The position numbers were made by a program, and so were the translations under genes. The notes under the pieces were generated by a model that did no database searches, was not told the DNA's origin, and was given only the letters and a program-made list of their open reading frames with translations. Of a DNA stretch of 64,000 nt, positions 1 to 8,755 are shown one piece after another. The DNA comes from Vibrio breoganii (lineage in GTDB: Bacteria > Pseudomonadota > Gammaproteobacteria > Enterobacterales > Vibrionaceae), in the NCBI RefSeq assembly GCF_001677275.1, contig NZ_CP016177.1, positions 1,054,001-1,118,000 of the forward strand, read 5' to 3'. How positions within the stretch are numbered: position 1 is the stretch's first letter; each line of letters begins with the position of its first letter.

Positions 1-71
1 AGAATTAATTTCAATTGACATAAGTTATCAAATGCATAAAATCCGTCAAATATATATTTGGAATAATCACT

Positions 72-1010
72 ATGCGCATATTGAATACTGGCCAGTTAGA
101 TCTGAACCTGCTGGTGGTACTAAAGCAACTCCTTGAAGAGAAACATGTTTCCAACACGGCACTGTCCTTGGGAATGAGTCAGCCAGCAGTAAGCCGCGCT
201 CTACATAAACTGCGAGTCGTGTTTAACGATGAACTTCTTATTCGTTCAGGTGAAGGCTATCAGATTACTGAGCGAGGCAAGGTGCTGCAATCGGAACTGG
301 ATCAGGTACTGCAAGGACTGGAAACCTTGATGCAAGGGGACAGTTTTGATCCCGCCTCTTCAACCAAGACCATCAAGCTATTTGCTCTGGTGCCTCAAGC
401 TACGGCGCTTGTCCCTAAGTTGTTTTCTGAGCTGAGAGAGCGTGCACCCAATATGAATATGGCCGTAGATACCGTACCACAACATCACTTTTCAGGATTA
501 GAAAGTGGTGATGTGCACTTTGTCATGAGTACAGCGCAGCCTGACTATCGCCAGCAAAATCTCTATCGCTTGCCAATCCAAAAACGAGACTTTCGCTTAT
601 TGATGAGTGAAACTCATCCTTTGGCCAGTAAAGAAACGTTAGAGGTTGATGATCTATTAACCGCCTCAATGGGGCGCATTTCTTTGTATGGAGATACGCG
701 CTTTAATCTGCAAACTCGATTGAGAGAAAAGGGTTACCTAGGACGAGACGAGTCTCTGAATGTGCCTATTTCTTTAACCAATTTTAACCTTGCCGCCTCT
801 ATTGCAGAAAGTAGTGATGTCATCTTCCATTTACCGACTCCCTACGCTAAGCAAGTTGCCAAGACTGGAAAGCTGATTCTAAAAGAGGTGCCTGAAGATA
901 TACGCTCAGACAAAGAGCAGGTCTATGTGTATTGGCACAAACGCTTTCAAAACGACGGTATGTGCACTTGGTTCAGAGAGTTAATCAAAGAAGTGTATAG
1001 CGTGAGCTAA
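72..1010 (+). CDS. LysR-family transcriptional regulator
   Basis: A 312-residue LysR-type regulator. The N-terminal winged helix-turn-helix spans about residues 9-67 (LDLNLL..., then the recognition stretch MSQPAVSRALHKLR). A substrate-binding-like effector domain follows from about residue 90. The length is normal for the family. The next gene downstream, in the same direction, is a TonB-dependent receptor. In V. cholerae the LysR regulator IrgB lies beside the receptor gene irgA but is divergent, so a regulatory link here is plausible but only inferred. The effector is not recognisable. Family assignment is firm, target unknown. Confidence 0.9.
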   Translation: MRILNTGQLDLNLLVVLKQLLEEKHVSNTALSLGMSQPAVSRALHKLRVVFNDELLIRSGEGYQITERGKVLQSELDQVLQGLETLMQGDSFDPASSTKTIKLFALVPQATALVPKLFSELRERAPNMNMAVDTVPQHHFSGLESGDVHFVMSTAQPDYRQQNLYRLPIQKRDFRLLMSETHPLASKETLEVDDLLTASMGRISLYGDTRFNLQTRLREKGYLGRDESLNVPISLTNFNLAASIAESSDVIFHLPTPYAKQVAKTGKLILKEVPEDIRSDKEQVYVYWHKRFQNDGMCTWFRELIKEVYSVS

Positions 1011-1112
1011 AGGGATAGTCTGATTATTGCGCACTATTCATAAGCTGAATACTAACAATTCACCTTATGAATTCGGTTGTGTTTGTTAACTATAGCCACT
1101 GTCGAGTATGTT

Positions 1113-1131
1113 AATGCGAAACATTATCATT
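1113..1131 (+). promoter_or_regulatory. Predicted Fur box upstream of the TonB receptor
   Basis: The 19-bp stretch AATGCGAAACATTATCATT agrees at 14 of 16 defined positions with the Vibrio Fur consensus AATGANAATNATTNTCATT. It sits 26-44 bp before the preferred receptor start, where a repressor would cover the promoter. This predicts iron-repressed expression. It is a sequence match only. Confidence 0.75.
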
Positions 1132-1156
1132 ACTATTACACAAAACAGTGGTATCC

Positions 1157-3130
1157 ATGTCAACTCGCACCAAAGTCTCTACTGCCATACTCGCCGTTCT
1201 TTCTTCTTCGGCTTACGCTAACGAAGCGATTGAAACTGATGAGCAAATGGTTGTTACAGCAACACATACAGAAACATCCGTTATTGAAGCGCCAGCGACC
1301 ATCTCTGTAATCACAGAAGAAGAGTTGATGGCAGAACCTGGCACAGCCCTTAATGATCTTGTTAAGAATATCGCAGGTGTTGAGAGCCAAGTGGATGGTG
1401 GGCGTGCTGGTAGAGAGATGATCTCTATTCGTGGTATGGACTCAAAGTTCACCATGATCCTGATTAATGGTCGAAAAATCAGCTCTTCGAATGCTATTTT
1501 CCGTGGGAATGACTTTGACCTATCAACGATTCCAAAAGAAAGCATTCAACGCATCGAAGTGATCCGTGGCCCAATGTCGGCACTGTATGGTTCTGAGGCC
1601 CTTGGCGGCGTGATCAACGTGATTACTAAGAAACCGGATAACGAATGGCGTACTCAGTTTAATGCTGACTATGGCTACAGAGACGATGATGATGGCGGTG
1701 AGTACTCAACCGGCCTTTACACCTCTGGTGCACTGATTGACGATACCTTATTTATGTCCTTTTCTGTCAGTCAAAGTGCTCGTGATGCTTGGAACCCTTA
1801 TACAGGGACAGCAACAGGCAGCAACGGTGACTACGACCGCTCTGAGGCTACCGCCCTTGAAGAGCGTGATACGCTGGCAGTGACGGGTGGCTTGTTGTGG
1901 TACATCAACCAAGACCATGACCTATCATTTGATTTCACCTATTCTGACGATGACCGCGAGGGCATTATTGAATCAACCTCAGGCTTAACCGAATCAGATC
2001 AGCGTGTTAAGCGTGACACCCAAGCAATTACCTACAATGGTGTATGGGATTGGGGTGACAGCTTACTCCGCTATAATCGTGATGCGGTAGTCAGTAAGGA
2101 TAACTACAACAGCAAGAACACGACTCTAGGCTACTACGATATCGATGAGGTCAATCACTCAGTTGATGGTCACGCGACCACCTACTGGGGCGATCATACG
2201 GTGACATCGGGTGCAGACTGGAACTATTCTGAGCTAAACAATCCAGATAGCTTAACCGAAACCGGTACTGCAAGCGTTAACCAATATGCTCTATTTGTGC
2301 AGGATCAATGGGCATTTGCTGATGACTATACCTTCACCTATGGTACCCGTGTGGACATGCATGATGACTTTGGCGCACATTGGAGCCCAAGGGCTTACCT
2401 AGTGAACAACTTCAGTGACAAGATCACGATTAAGGGTGGTGTGGGCACGGCATTTAATGCACCAACACTGCTACAGTTGTCAGAAGAAAACATCATCAAT
2501 AGCTGTAAAGGCAGCTGTCAGGTCGTGGGTAACCCAGACTTGGATCCTGAAACCAGTGTCAGCTATGAAGCTTCTGTGGCTTATGTAGAGACCAACTGGC
2601 AGATTGAAACAGGCGTATTCCGCAACGAAATCAAGAACCTAATTGATCAAGACCGTGATAATCCAGTTGGCAGCATCAATGGTCAGGATATCTATACCTA
2701 CAAGAATATTGATGAAGCGGTTATCCAAGGGTTTGAGTTTACGGCAAGCTACGAGATCATCGAATCTGTGAACCTTCGTGGTAACTACACCTTCCTTGAT
2801 ACAGAAGACAAAACCACTAATGAATCCCTAGAAGATCGTCCTGATCATGCAGCGATGGCGCGACTTGGTTGGGCTGTGAATAATGATCTTGATACCTTCG
2901 TGCGAGTGAATTACACCGGTGAAACGATTATCTCTAACGACGATAATGTCTCACGCCCTTCCTATGTGACGGCTGATCTAGGTGTGAACTACTCGATTCA
3001 TCAACAGTTTAGACTGCGTGCAGGCGTGAATAACCTAACGGATGAGCGCTTTGATGAAGTGGAAGTAACTTCTCGCGGTTATGCCATCGACCCAAGAACT
3101 TGGTATGTGGGTATGACAGCGGATTTCTAA
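1157..3130 (+). CDS. TonB-dependent outer membrane siderophore receptor (catecholate type)
   Basis: An outer membrane receptor importing an iron-siderophore using TonB energy. Visible parts in order: signal peptide ending near SSAYA, a TonB-box-like segment (EQMVVTATH), a plug domain with the family motif IEVIRGPMSALYGSEALGGVINVIT, and a 22-strand barrel ending in a terminal Phe. A loop contains a Cys pair (SCKGSC). Plug motif and overall layout resemble the catecholate receptors IrgA/FepA, but the ligand is not proven. An alternative GTG at 1148 lies three codons upstream; the ATG at 1157 is preferred because it begins a normal signal peptide. A Fur box precedes it and a terminator follows. 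Confidence 0.9.
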   Translation: MSTRTKVSTAILAVLSSSAYANEAIETDEQMVVTATHTETSVIEAPATISVITEEELMAEPGTALNDLVKNIAGVESQVDGGRAGREMISIRGMDSKFTMILINGRKISSSNAIFRGNDFDLSTIPKESIQRIEVIRGPMSALYGSEALGGVINVITKKPDNEWRTQFNADYGYRDDDDGGEYSTGLYTSGALIDDTLFMSFSVSQSARDAWNPYTGTATGSNGDYDRSEATALEERDTLAVTGGLLWYINQDHDLSFDFTYSDDDREGIIESTSGLTESDQRVKRDTQAITYNGVWDWGDSLLRYNRDAVVSKDNYNSKNTTLGYYDIDEVNHSVDGHATTYWGDHTVTSGADWNYSELNNPDSLTETGTASVNQYALFVQDQWAFADDYTFTYGTRVDMHDDFGAHWSPRAYLVNNFSDKITIKGGVGTAFNAPTLLQLSEENIINSCKGSCQVVGNPDLDPETSVSYEASVAYVETNWQIETGVFRNEIKNLIDQDRDNPVGSINGQDIYTYKNIDEAVIQGFEFTASYEIIESVNLRGNYTFLDTEDKTTNESLEDRPDHAAMARLGWAVNNDLDTFVRVNYTGETIISNDDNVSRPSYVTADLGVNYSIHQQFRLRAGVNNLTDERFDEVEVTSRGYAIDPRTWYVGMTADF

Positions 3131-3156
3131 ACTTTTGCTCTAGTTTCGCTCTCATT

Positions 3157-3193
3157 AAAAAAGCCAACAACTGTTTTCAGTTGTTGGCTTTTT
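3157..3193. terminator. Bidirectional Rho-independent terminator
   Basis: An A-run, a long stem (AAGCCAACAACTG / CAGTTGTTGGCTT) with a TTTT loop, then a T-run. It serves the TonB receptor on the + strand and the DUF2955 gene on the - strand. Confidence 0.9.
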
Positions 3194-3211
3194 GCGTTAT
3201 TGGCTTTGTTT

Positions 3212-4264
3212 TTAGGCGGTTTTCTTTTTATTGAACACAAAGGCGTCCAACACCCGTAGCGCGACAATAACGTACAGAATCGCTAGGGAGATGAAGAAGA
3301 TTCGAGAATTCAACGCACTGATAAAGTCGGAGTCGGCTCCCATATTACCGTTGATTAAAACAATGATACAGGTCATCGCTGAGCCGTAATATTTGCCTCT
3401 TGGGTTGGATGAGAAGATGTTCATTCCCATAAATAGCGCGATTCCAAACATCAAGATGATGAAGAACTGAAATAGCGGCACTGCCACTAAACCCCAGTAG
3501 AACACGAAGGCTATTAAGCCACCCAAAATGGTAGAGATAAGAGAGTTACGCCCTGCTTCTTTACCGGCGCTAAGCTCGGGTTTAAGGGTAAACATTGCCG
3601 CAAAAATCATGGTTAGCAGTAAATCGGTGCGAGCAAAGGTGATACAAAATGCCACGATCGGGAAGGCCACTAAGGTGCTTTTTAAAGCAAATTGAGCGGC
3701 TACCGGTGAGTAGACATTTTTAAATGGCGCAGGTGAGGGCAAGGTGACCTTATTCGTATCAGGCAAAATAAAATGCAACACAAAAACGAACAGCATTGCC
3801 GCCCATGCTGAACCGACAAATCCTAATGAAAACCCAATGGCCAAACCCTCAGACATATAGGTAAGCATAGGTAGGATCAACATTGAGAACATGGTCATTA
3901 GAGTGAGCCAGAACGACCCGCCTCGGTTGATATAGTAATAGATGTTGAACAAGGCCATGAACATTAAGATCAAGAAGATGACTGGGAACTTGATCAATAC
4001 TACAGAGAAAAACAGGCCAAAACAGAAGCCCTTTACCGTGTTCAATAGCCCAACACCCAGTTGCTTTGGCGTCATTTGAGGCACAGGCATTGATAACAAC
4101 AATGTGGCGAAAATAGGGAACAAGAATGCCAATGGCCAGTTGAAGATGTAGGCGATCGCAGCAGAGACCGCGACTCCTACTGCAAATCGAAGCTGTCGCA
4201 CCATGGTTGCATCTTGCAATGCAACCTGGATGCTAAAGCGTGGAGTGTCGCTCTTAGTAGACAT
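3212..4264 (-). CDS. DUF2955 family inner membrane protein (aromatic-acid-efflux-like)
   Basis: A 350-residue polytopic membrane protein with about ten hydrophobic helices arranged as two similar halves, resembling the DUF2955 / fusaric acid resistance (AaeB-like) group. It follows an HlyD-type periplasmic adaptor gene with an 11-bp overlap, so the two are almost certainly translationally coupled and act together as an export pump. No outer membrane channel gene is adjacent, so a TolC-type partner encoded elsewhere would be needed. The substrate cannot be read from the sequence. Confidence 0.75.
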   Translation of the reverse strand: MSTKSDTPRFSIQVALQDATMVRQLRFAVGVAVSAAIAYIFNWPLAFLFPIFATLLLSMPVPQMTPKQLGVGLLNTVKGFCFGLFFSVVLIKFPVIFLILMFMALFNIYYYINRGGSFWLTLMTMFSMLILPMLTYMSEGLAIGFSLGFVGSAWAAMLFVFVLHFILPDTNKVTLPSPAPFKNVYSPVAAQFALKSTLVAFPIVAFCITFARTDLLLTMIFAAMFTLKPELSAGKEAGRNSLISTILGGLIAFVFYWGLVAVPLFQFFIILMFGIALFMGMNIFSSNPRGKYYGSAMTCIIVLINGNMGADSDFISALNSRIFFISLAILYVIVALRVLDAFVFNKKKTA

Positions 4265-5429
4265 AAGAGATCCAGCTCAACAGGCGGATATAGACCTTCG
4301 CAATACCATTTAATATAAAGTTATCGCTGGTATAAAACTGTACGTCAGCTTGACCACCTACGCGGCGAAGTCCCTTTGGCAGCTCTTCATCAAAAGAGAT
4401 CACCACTGGGAAACGTTGCGGATCGCGAAGCCAGCCAGAGCCAGAATTTACTGTAACCAACCCGCCAACAGCATCCGTAGAGCCACTTGCAACAGCAAAG
4501 CCGATACTGCGTACTTTTCCTTTGTAGATTTTCCCCGGAGTAATGTCTAAAGAAATGTCCACGGGATCGCCAATCTTCAAATTTGCGAGGTTGTTTTCTT
4601 TAAGGTTTGCTTCAATCCAAGAATCGTCGGCATCGATGAAGGTCATTACTGGCGCGCCGGGATTGGCGTAGTAACCCACATCCACCTGCAAGTTAGTGAT
4701 GCCACCGTTAGTCGGAGCAAGTACGCGGGTTCTACTGAGATCTAATTGTGTCTGTTTGAGTTTCGCTACTGCGGTTCTTACCCTAGGGTTTGCCGCCCCT
4801 TCAGGGCCAAGAGACTGTTTGGCTTTATCAAGGTTTGCTTCGGCGCTGCGAACTTGTGCTTTAGCTTGCTTAATTGCAGCTCGCGCTTTATCGCCATCAG
4901 ATTTGGAGTAAAGCTTGCGCTGCTCTAGCTCGAAAACACGTGCGCTTTGCACATTGACGTGCTCTAGATTTGTTTGAGCCTCAACCAGACCTGCTTGGGC
5001 TGTGACGACACTTGCCATCCCTGCGCCAATTTCTTGGCCGGCGATTTCTAACTCCGATTCTGCCAGTTCGACACTGAGCTCATAATCAGCAGGGTCAATA
5101 CGGAAGAGCTGCGAGCCACGCTCAATGACATCGTCTTGGGCAACATTAACTTCTAGTATCTTGCCTGAAACTTGAGGAATGATAGGGATCACATAGGCTT
5201 GAACGCGAGCCTCATCCGTCCAAGGCGTATGTCTGTCGGCAAATAAGTACCAAACAAAGATAAGACCAACAACGATAAAGACATTGCGCGTGATTTTCTT
5301 CACTGGGTCATGGATTTCTTCTGCAGGTGTCTCTGGCGCTTGAGCCGCTTCTTTCTCCGTCGCAGGTTGAGCCTCGGCTTCCGGTTGTGTTTTTTCGGCT
5401 TCGGTTTGATTTTCTTTGTTGTCGCTCAT
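4254..5429 (-). CDS. HlyD/EmrA-type membrane fusion protein
   Basis: A periplasmic adaptor of a tripartite export pump. It has a cytoplasmic tail of about 48 residues rich in Glu, Ala, Pro and Gln, one membrane helix (about residues 49-64), a biotinyl-lipoyl-like half (VIPIIPQVSGKILEV), a long alpha-helical hairpin rich in Ala/Gln/Glu (about 115-205), and a beta-barrel domain. The start at 5429 is preferred over an ATG at 5444 because AGAGG lies 5 nt upstream; 391 residues result. It overlaps the downstream DUF2955 gene by 11 bp. The family is clear, the cargo is not. Confidence 0.85.
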   Translation of the reverse strand: MSDNKENQTEAEKTQPEAEAQPATEKEAAQAPETPAEEIHDPVKKITRNVFIVVGLIFVWYLFADRHTPWTDEARVQAYVIPIIPQVSGKILEVNVAQDDVIERGSQLFRIDPADYELSVELAESELEIAGQEIGAGMASVVTAQAGLVEAQTNLEHVNVQSARVFELEQRKLYSKSDGDKARAAIKQAKAQVRSAEANLDKAKQSLGPEGAANPRVRTAVAKLKQTQLDLSRTRVLAPTNGGITNLQVDVGYYANPGAPVMTFIDADDSWIEANLKENNLANLKIGDPVDISLDITPGKIYKGKVRSIGFAVASGSTDAVGGLVTVNSGSGWLRDPQRFPVVISFDEELPKGLRRVGGQADVQFYTSDNFILNGIAKVYIRLLSWISYVY

Positions 5430-5532
5430 TGTTACCTCTGACATCCATTTTCAGGTAAGTATCACGTTATTGAATTGTGAAATATCGTTACATTTTATGT
5501 GCTTATCATGCTGTTGTATAGCACTTGCGAGC

Positions 5533-6681
5533 TTAAAATTCGTATTCGATGCCGACGGTGAATACAACATCGGTGGCTTCTGGTTGAATTCCATCTTCAT
5601 CGGCGATGGGGTCAATGGTGTTGTCGATAACGGTAATCAGCTCCAAGTCAAAGTCGTCGATGAGCTCGATATCAAATCCAGTCTCAATACGTTGGATAAA
5701 GCTACCCGATTCCCGATTCACCACCTTGCCATCGTAAACCAGGAAGAATTCGATATCTGAGGTGATGTCATATTCAAAATCAAAACCAAAGGCGAGCACA
5801 GGAGAGAACACCTTGTCATCCTCATCGGCCTCGACATTCACAAAGCGAGTGTACTGAACGCTTGGGCCGGCATAGACTTCTAAATCCATGCCCTTGATGT
5901 CGATGACCTCATAGCCGACCGCAACACCCAATGAGGTCTGATGGTCGATGTTTCTAAATTCATCGAGAATGAGGTCGTAGCTGGGCAGGGTGAAATACAG
6001 TTTCTTCGAGTAGTAAAGATCGTATTTAGCGGTAAAGCGATGATTGTCTTCTGTGGTTATACTGGTGCCGTTGACTTCCTCGCGAACCTCTTCGTAGACG
6101 CCTCTGTAGGTGACGTTAAAGCGCCCAGAAGTAATCAGATAACGGAGATCACCGGCAATATAATAATCGAAGCTTTCAGTGTTCCCGGATTTAAAGTTTA
6201 ATCCAGCACTAAGTTCTCCAGTCCATAAGCTTTCACCACTTTTCTCTGATGGTGAAATAGACAGTATGTTCTCTCTTGGATAGGTGACCGAAGGCAGCTC
6301 CATGAGATAGACGTTCTCTTCATCAATGACAATATGGCCTTCAATGATGGTGCCATCAAGAAAACGAAGTTGCATGATGTCTTTGGTTCTTAGCTCCTTG
6401 ATGTCCTTCATCTTTACTTTGTGAACACCCACTTCATCACTATCAAACTCGACTCTTTCGTCGTACATGGCAATGATGTCACCTCCGAGCAGTTCGCCCT
6501 TGTGGACGAGTAGCCAATCAAACTTTGTGGGCACAGAGGGTATTTCAATAAACCAAGCAGGAGCAGTCAGTTCCGGCTTTTCGCTAGTTGAGTCTAGCTC
6601 TGACTCAGCGAAGCAGGTAAAAGGGAGGGCAATGGCGCAGAAAGCGACGCTAATTTTCTGTTTGTGAGACGTCATTGTCAT
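5533..6681 (-). CDS. DUF481 family outer membrane protein
   Basis: A 382-residue protein with a signal peptide (cleavage near CFAES). A roughly 110-residue periplasmic portion follows, with repeated short strands (GGDIIAMYDERVEF, DGTIIEGHI). The C-terminal two thirds is a DUF481-type beta-barrel beginning near LSAGLNFKSGNTESF and ending in Phe, as expected for BAM-assembled proteins. E. coli YdiY is of this family. The function is unknown; a salt- or acid-linked role is only suggested for relatives. The first ATG is used because AAGGA lies 12 nt upstream. Confidence 0.8.
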   Translation of the reverse strand: MTMTSHKQKISVAFCAIALPFTCFAESELDSTSEKPELTAPAWFIEIPSVPTKFDWLLVHKGELLGGDIIAMYDERVEFDSDEVGVHKVKMKDIKELRTKDIMQLRFLDGTIIEGHIVIDEENVYLMELPSVTYPRENILSISPSEKSGESLWTGELSAGLNFKSGNTESFDYYIAGDLRYLITSGRFNVTYRGVYEEVREEVNGTSITTEDNHRFTAKYDLYYSKKLYFTLPSYDLILDEFRNIDHQTSLGVAVGYEVIDIKGMDLEVYAGPSVQYTRFVNVEADEDDKVFSPVLAFGFDFEYDITSDIEFFLVYDGKVVNRESGSFIQRIETGFDIELIDDFDLELITVIDNTIDPIADEDGIQPEATDVVFTVGIEYEF

Positions 6682-6778
6682 AATGAAACCAAATCCTTGT
6701 GTTCCATTAAAATTAGACCATTTCTCGTTAAAAAACAGTGAGTTTGTGAAATAGCTTTAAGCAATTATGCGAGAGAGG

Positions 6779-7048
6779 TTATTTTACTCTCATCAGTTGG
6801 TGCTCAGCATGTGAAAACTTAAAAACACGAACTTGTGACGGCTTCATTTTCTCAACGGTTTCAAGCATCTCTTGCGTGTAGTCTCTGCGTTTCATCCATT
6901 CTAGGTCTTCCTTAAAGTTGTCCTCACATATGACAAAGGACTCGTCCCTAAAGCGGCTTTCTTTAACGTGGACAACCCAAACCCTAGATTGAAACTCACT
7001 GACCTCTGAAAGCCACTTTTTAGCGGAAGAAAATATTTGGTTCAACAT
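6779..7048 (-). CDS. Hypothetical protein (89 aa)
   Basis: A small protein starting MLNQIFSSAKKWL and ending MRVK. I do not recognise a family. It is charged and probably soluble, with a short hydrophobic beta stretch (RVWVVHVKES) and a basic C-terminus. An upstream extension of the frame to 7201 is open but has no clear ribosome site and reads unlike coding sequence, so the start at 7048 (AGGG 9 nt upstream) is preferred. It stands alone between a DUF481 gene and a divergent CBS gene. Confidence 0.5.
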   Translation of the reverse strand: MLNQIFSSAKKWLSEVSEFQSRVWVVHVKESRFRDESFVICEDNFKEDLEWMKRRDYTQEMLETVEKMKPSQVRVFKFSHAEHQLMRVK

Positions 7049-7268
7049 GATATAGGGCCCTAGAAAACAGCGTATAAGAATAACAGATTTCGCTTTTGTA
7101 ACCACATTGAGATGTACGGCACCAAAGTGCCTTTTGAAGCACTCATTTATCTTCAGAGTTTGATGAAAGACAGAGGTTATTACTGAAATAGGTAAAAACA
7201 ATTTAGTAAATTCTCAAATTTGGTCGACACTTAACAGGTAGAGTGACGTTGTGTGGAAGGAGTCCAGA

Positions 7269-7685
7269 ATGCAGTCATTAAAAGTTAAAGATTATATGAA
7301 CCATCAAGCAGTTACATTTACCCCAGGTATGTCATTGTCTGCAGCACTGGAAAAAGTTTTACACTCCGCGCATGTGGGCGGGCCGGTAATTAATGAACAA
7401 GAAGAGGTAGTGGGATTCTTATCGGAGCAAGACTTACTCGATAAGTTGATCAAGGTGAGTTATCACTGCCAAGATACGCATATTGTCAGCGACTGTATGT
7501 ACAAAGACGTGCTTTCAGTCACCCCTGAAACCTCGATCATAGATTTAGCGTCGATGATGCAAGTAGGTAAACCTAAGGTGTACCCAGTGATTGATAATGG
7601 AAAACTGGTGGGTATTATTTCACGCAGTGACGTGCTTAAGGCGGTAGGTGCATCTATTGACTTGTGCTTTAAAAACCCAATCTAA
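7269..7685 (+). CDS. CBS domain protein
   Basis: A 138-residue protein made of two CBS domains (about residues 8-60 and 75-132), each with the typical pattern ...GGPVINEQEEVVGFLSEQD and PKVYPVIDNGKLVGIISRSD. CBS pairs usually bind adenine nucleotides and act as regulatory modules, but this one has no attached enzyme or channel. The ATG at 7269 is chosen because AAGGAG lies 7 nt upstream; an in-frame GTG at 7251 is not supported. Followed by a terminator. Confidence 0.85.
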   Translation: MQSLKVKDYMNHQAVTFTPGMSLSAALEKVLHSAHVGGPVINEQEEVVGFLSEQDLLDKLIKVSYHCQDTHIVSDCMYKDVLSVTPETSIIDLASMMQVGKPKVYPVIDNGKLVGIISRSDVLKAVGASIDLCFKNPI

Positions 7686-7713
7686 TCGTTAAAATGTTTT
7701 GTGTATTTCAGTT

Positions 7714-7739
7714 AAGCCTCGATTATTCGAGGCTTTTTT
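7714..7739 (+). terminator. Rho-independent terminator after the CBS gene
   Basis: Stem AAGCCTCGA / TCGAGGCTT with a TTAT loop followed by a run of T. Confidence 0.85.
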
Positions 7740-7830
7740 CGTTTTGGAGCGCGAGATTAGGCTTTTGTTATTCTAGAATGTGATAGCAACCGTTTAACCT
7801 TGAAACCACTCCAACAAGGTAATTGAAAAT

Positions 7831-7846
7831 CGTGACCATGCTCACA
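7831..7846 (+). promoter_or_regulatory. Predicted CRP site upstream of udp
   Basis: CGTGACCATGCTCACA matches TGTGA-N6-TCACA at 9 of 10 core positions, 65 bp before the udp start. E. coli udp is controlled by CRP and CytR, so catabolite activation is expected here too. A CytR site was not resolved. Confidence 0.7.
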
Positions 7847-7910
7847 ATTGGTCGTGATTATATTGTCTAGAGTAGTCGCTAAATAATGACCACATTAGAA
7901 GGGTATTGTG

Positions 7911-8681
7911 ATGACAACTGAACAAAACGTGTTTCACTTGGGTGTAAATAAAACTGATCTGCAGGGCGCAACACTGGCCATTATTCCGGGTGATCCGGAC
8001 CGTGTGAAGCGTATCGCTGAATGTATGGACAACCCAGTGTTTCTCGCCAGTCATCGGGAATACACTGTCTATCTGGCTGATCTTGCGGGTAAAAAAGTAG
8101 TGGTGTGCTCTACGGGTATCGGCGGACCATCCACCTCTATTGCAGTAGAAGAGTTGGCTCAGCTTGGCGTAGATACATTTTTGAGAGTGGGAACAACGGG
8201 CGCCATTCAGCCACATGTGAATGTGGGGGATATGATTGTCACCACAGGTTCTGTGCGTCTAGACGGTGCTAGCTTACATTTCGCTCCAATGGAGTTTCCT
8301 GCGGTAGCCGATTTCAATATCGCTCTGGCGATGAAGGAAGCGGCACTTAGTGAGAAAGCCACTGTGCATACGGGCGTAACAGCATCGAGTGATACCTTCT
8401 ACCCAGGTCAGGAACGCTACGACACCTTTAGCGGTCGCGTAGTTAAGCGATTCCAAGGGTCGATGCAAGAATGGCAGGACATGGGGGTGTTAAACTTTGA
8501 GATGGAGTCTGCGACCTTACTGACTATGTGTGCAAGTTCAGGACTTCGAGCGGGTTGTGTTGCCGGGGTTATTATCAATCGAACGCAGCAAGAGATCCCT
8601 GATCAATCGAAGATGAAAGAGATTGAAGGGCTATCCATTCGCACTGTAGTGGAAGCGGCAAGACGTGTACTTGAGTCTTAA
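7911..8681 (+). CDS. udp: Uridine phosphorylase
   Basis: Cleaves uridine with phosphate to uracil and ribose-1-phosphate in pyrimidine salvage. The 256-residue protein is very close to E. coli Udp along its whole length: [18 protein letters not shown] at the start, phosphate-binding PGDPDR and [14 protein letters not shown], and the nucleoside-binding [14 protein letters not shown]. The ATG at 7911 is chosen over the GTG immediately before it because AAGGG lies 8 nt upstream. A CRP site precedes the gene and a bidirectional terminator follows. Confidence 0.97.
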   Translation: MTTEQNVFHLGVNKTDLQGATLAIIPGDPDRVKRIAECMDNPVFLASHREYTVYLADLAGKKVVVCSTGIGGPSTSIAVEELAQLGVDTFLRVGTTGAIQPHVNVGDMIVTTGSVRLDGASLHFAPMEFPAVADFNIALAMKEAALSEKATVHTGVTASSDTFYPGQERYDTFSGRVVKRFQGSMQEWQDMGVLNFEMESATLLTMCASSGLRAGCVAGVIINRTQQEIPDQSKMKEIEGLSIRTVVEAARRVLES

Positions 8682-8700
8682 TCTGAAGCTTAATTGATTA

Positions 8701-8742
8701 AAAAAGGCCTGACTTCGGTAGAATATCGAACTCAGGCCTTTT
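8701..8742. terminator. Bidirectional terminator between udp and the DUF1887 gene
   Basis: An AAAAAGGCCTGA / TCAGGCCTTTT outer stem with an inner TTCG.../CGAA pairing, flanked by A and T runs. Confidence 0.85.
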
Positions 8743-8755
8743 ACTTTTTGAGGGA

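Noticed and set aside
5416..5760. 114-residue frame on the + strand
   Set aside because: Most of it is antisense to the DUF481 gene; no family features.
7049..7201. Longer N-terminus for the 89-residue hypothetical protein
   Set aside because: Extension has no ribosome site and unusual composition.
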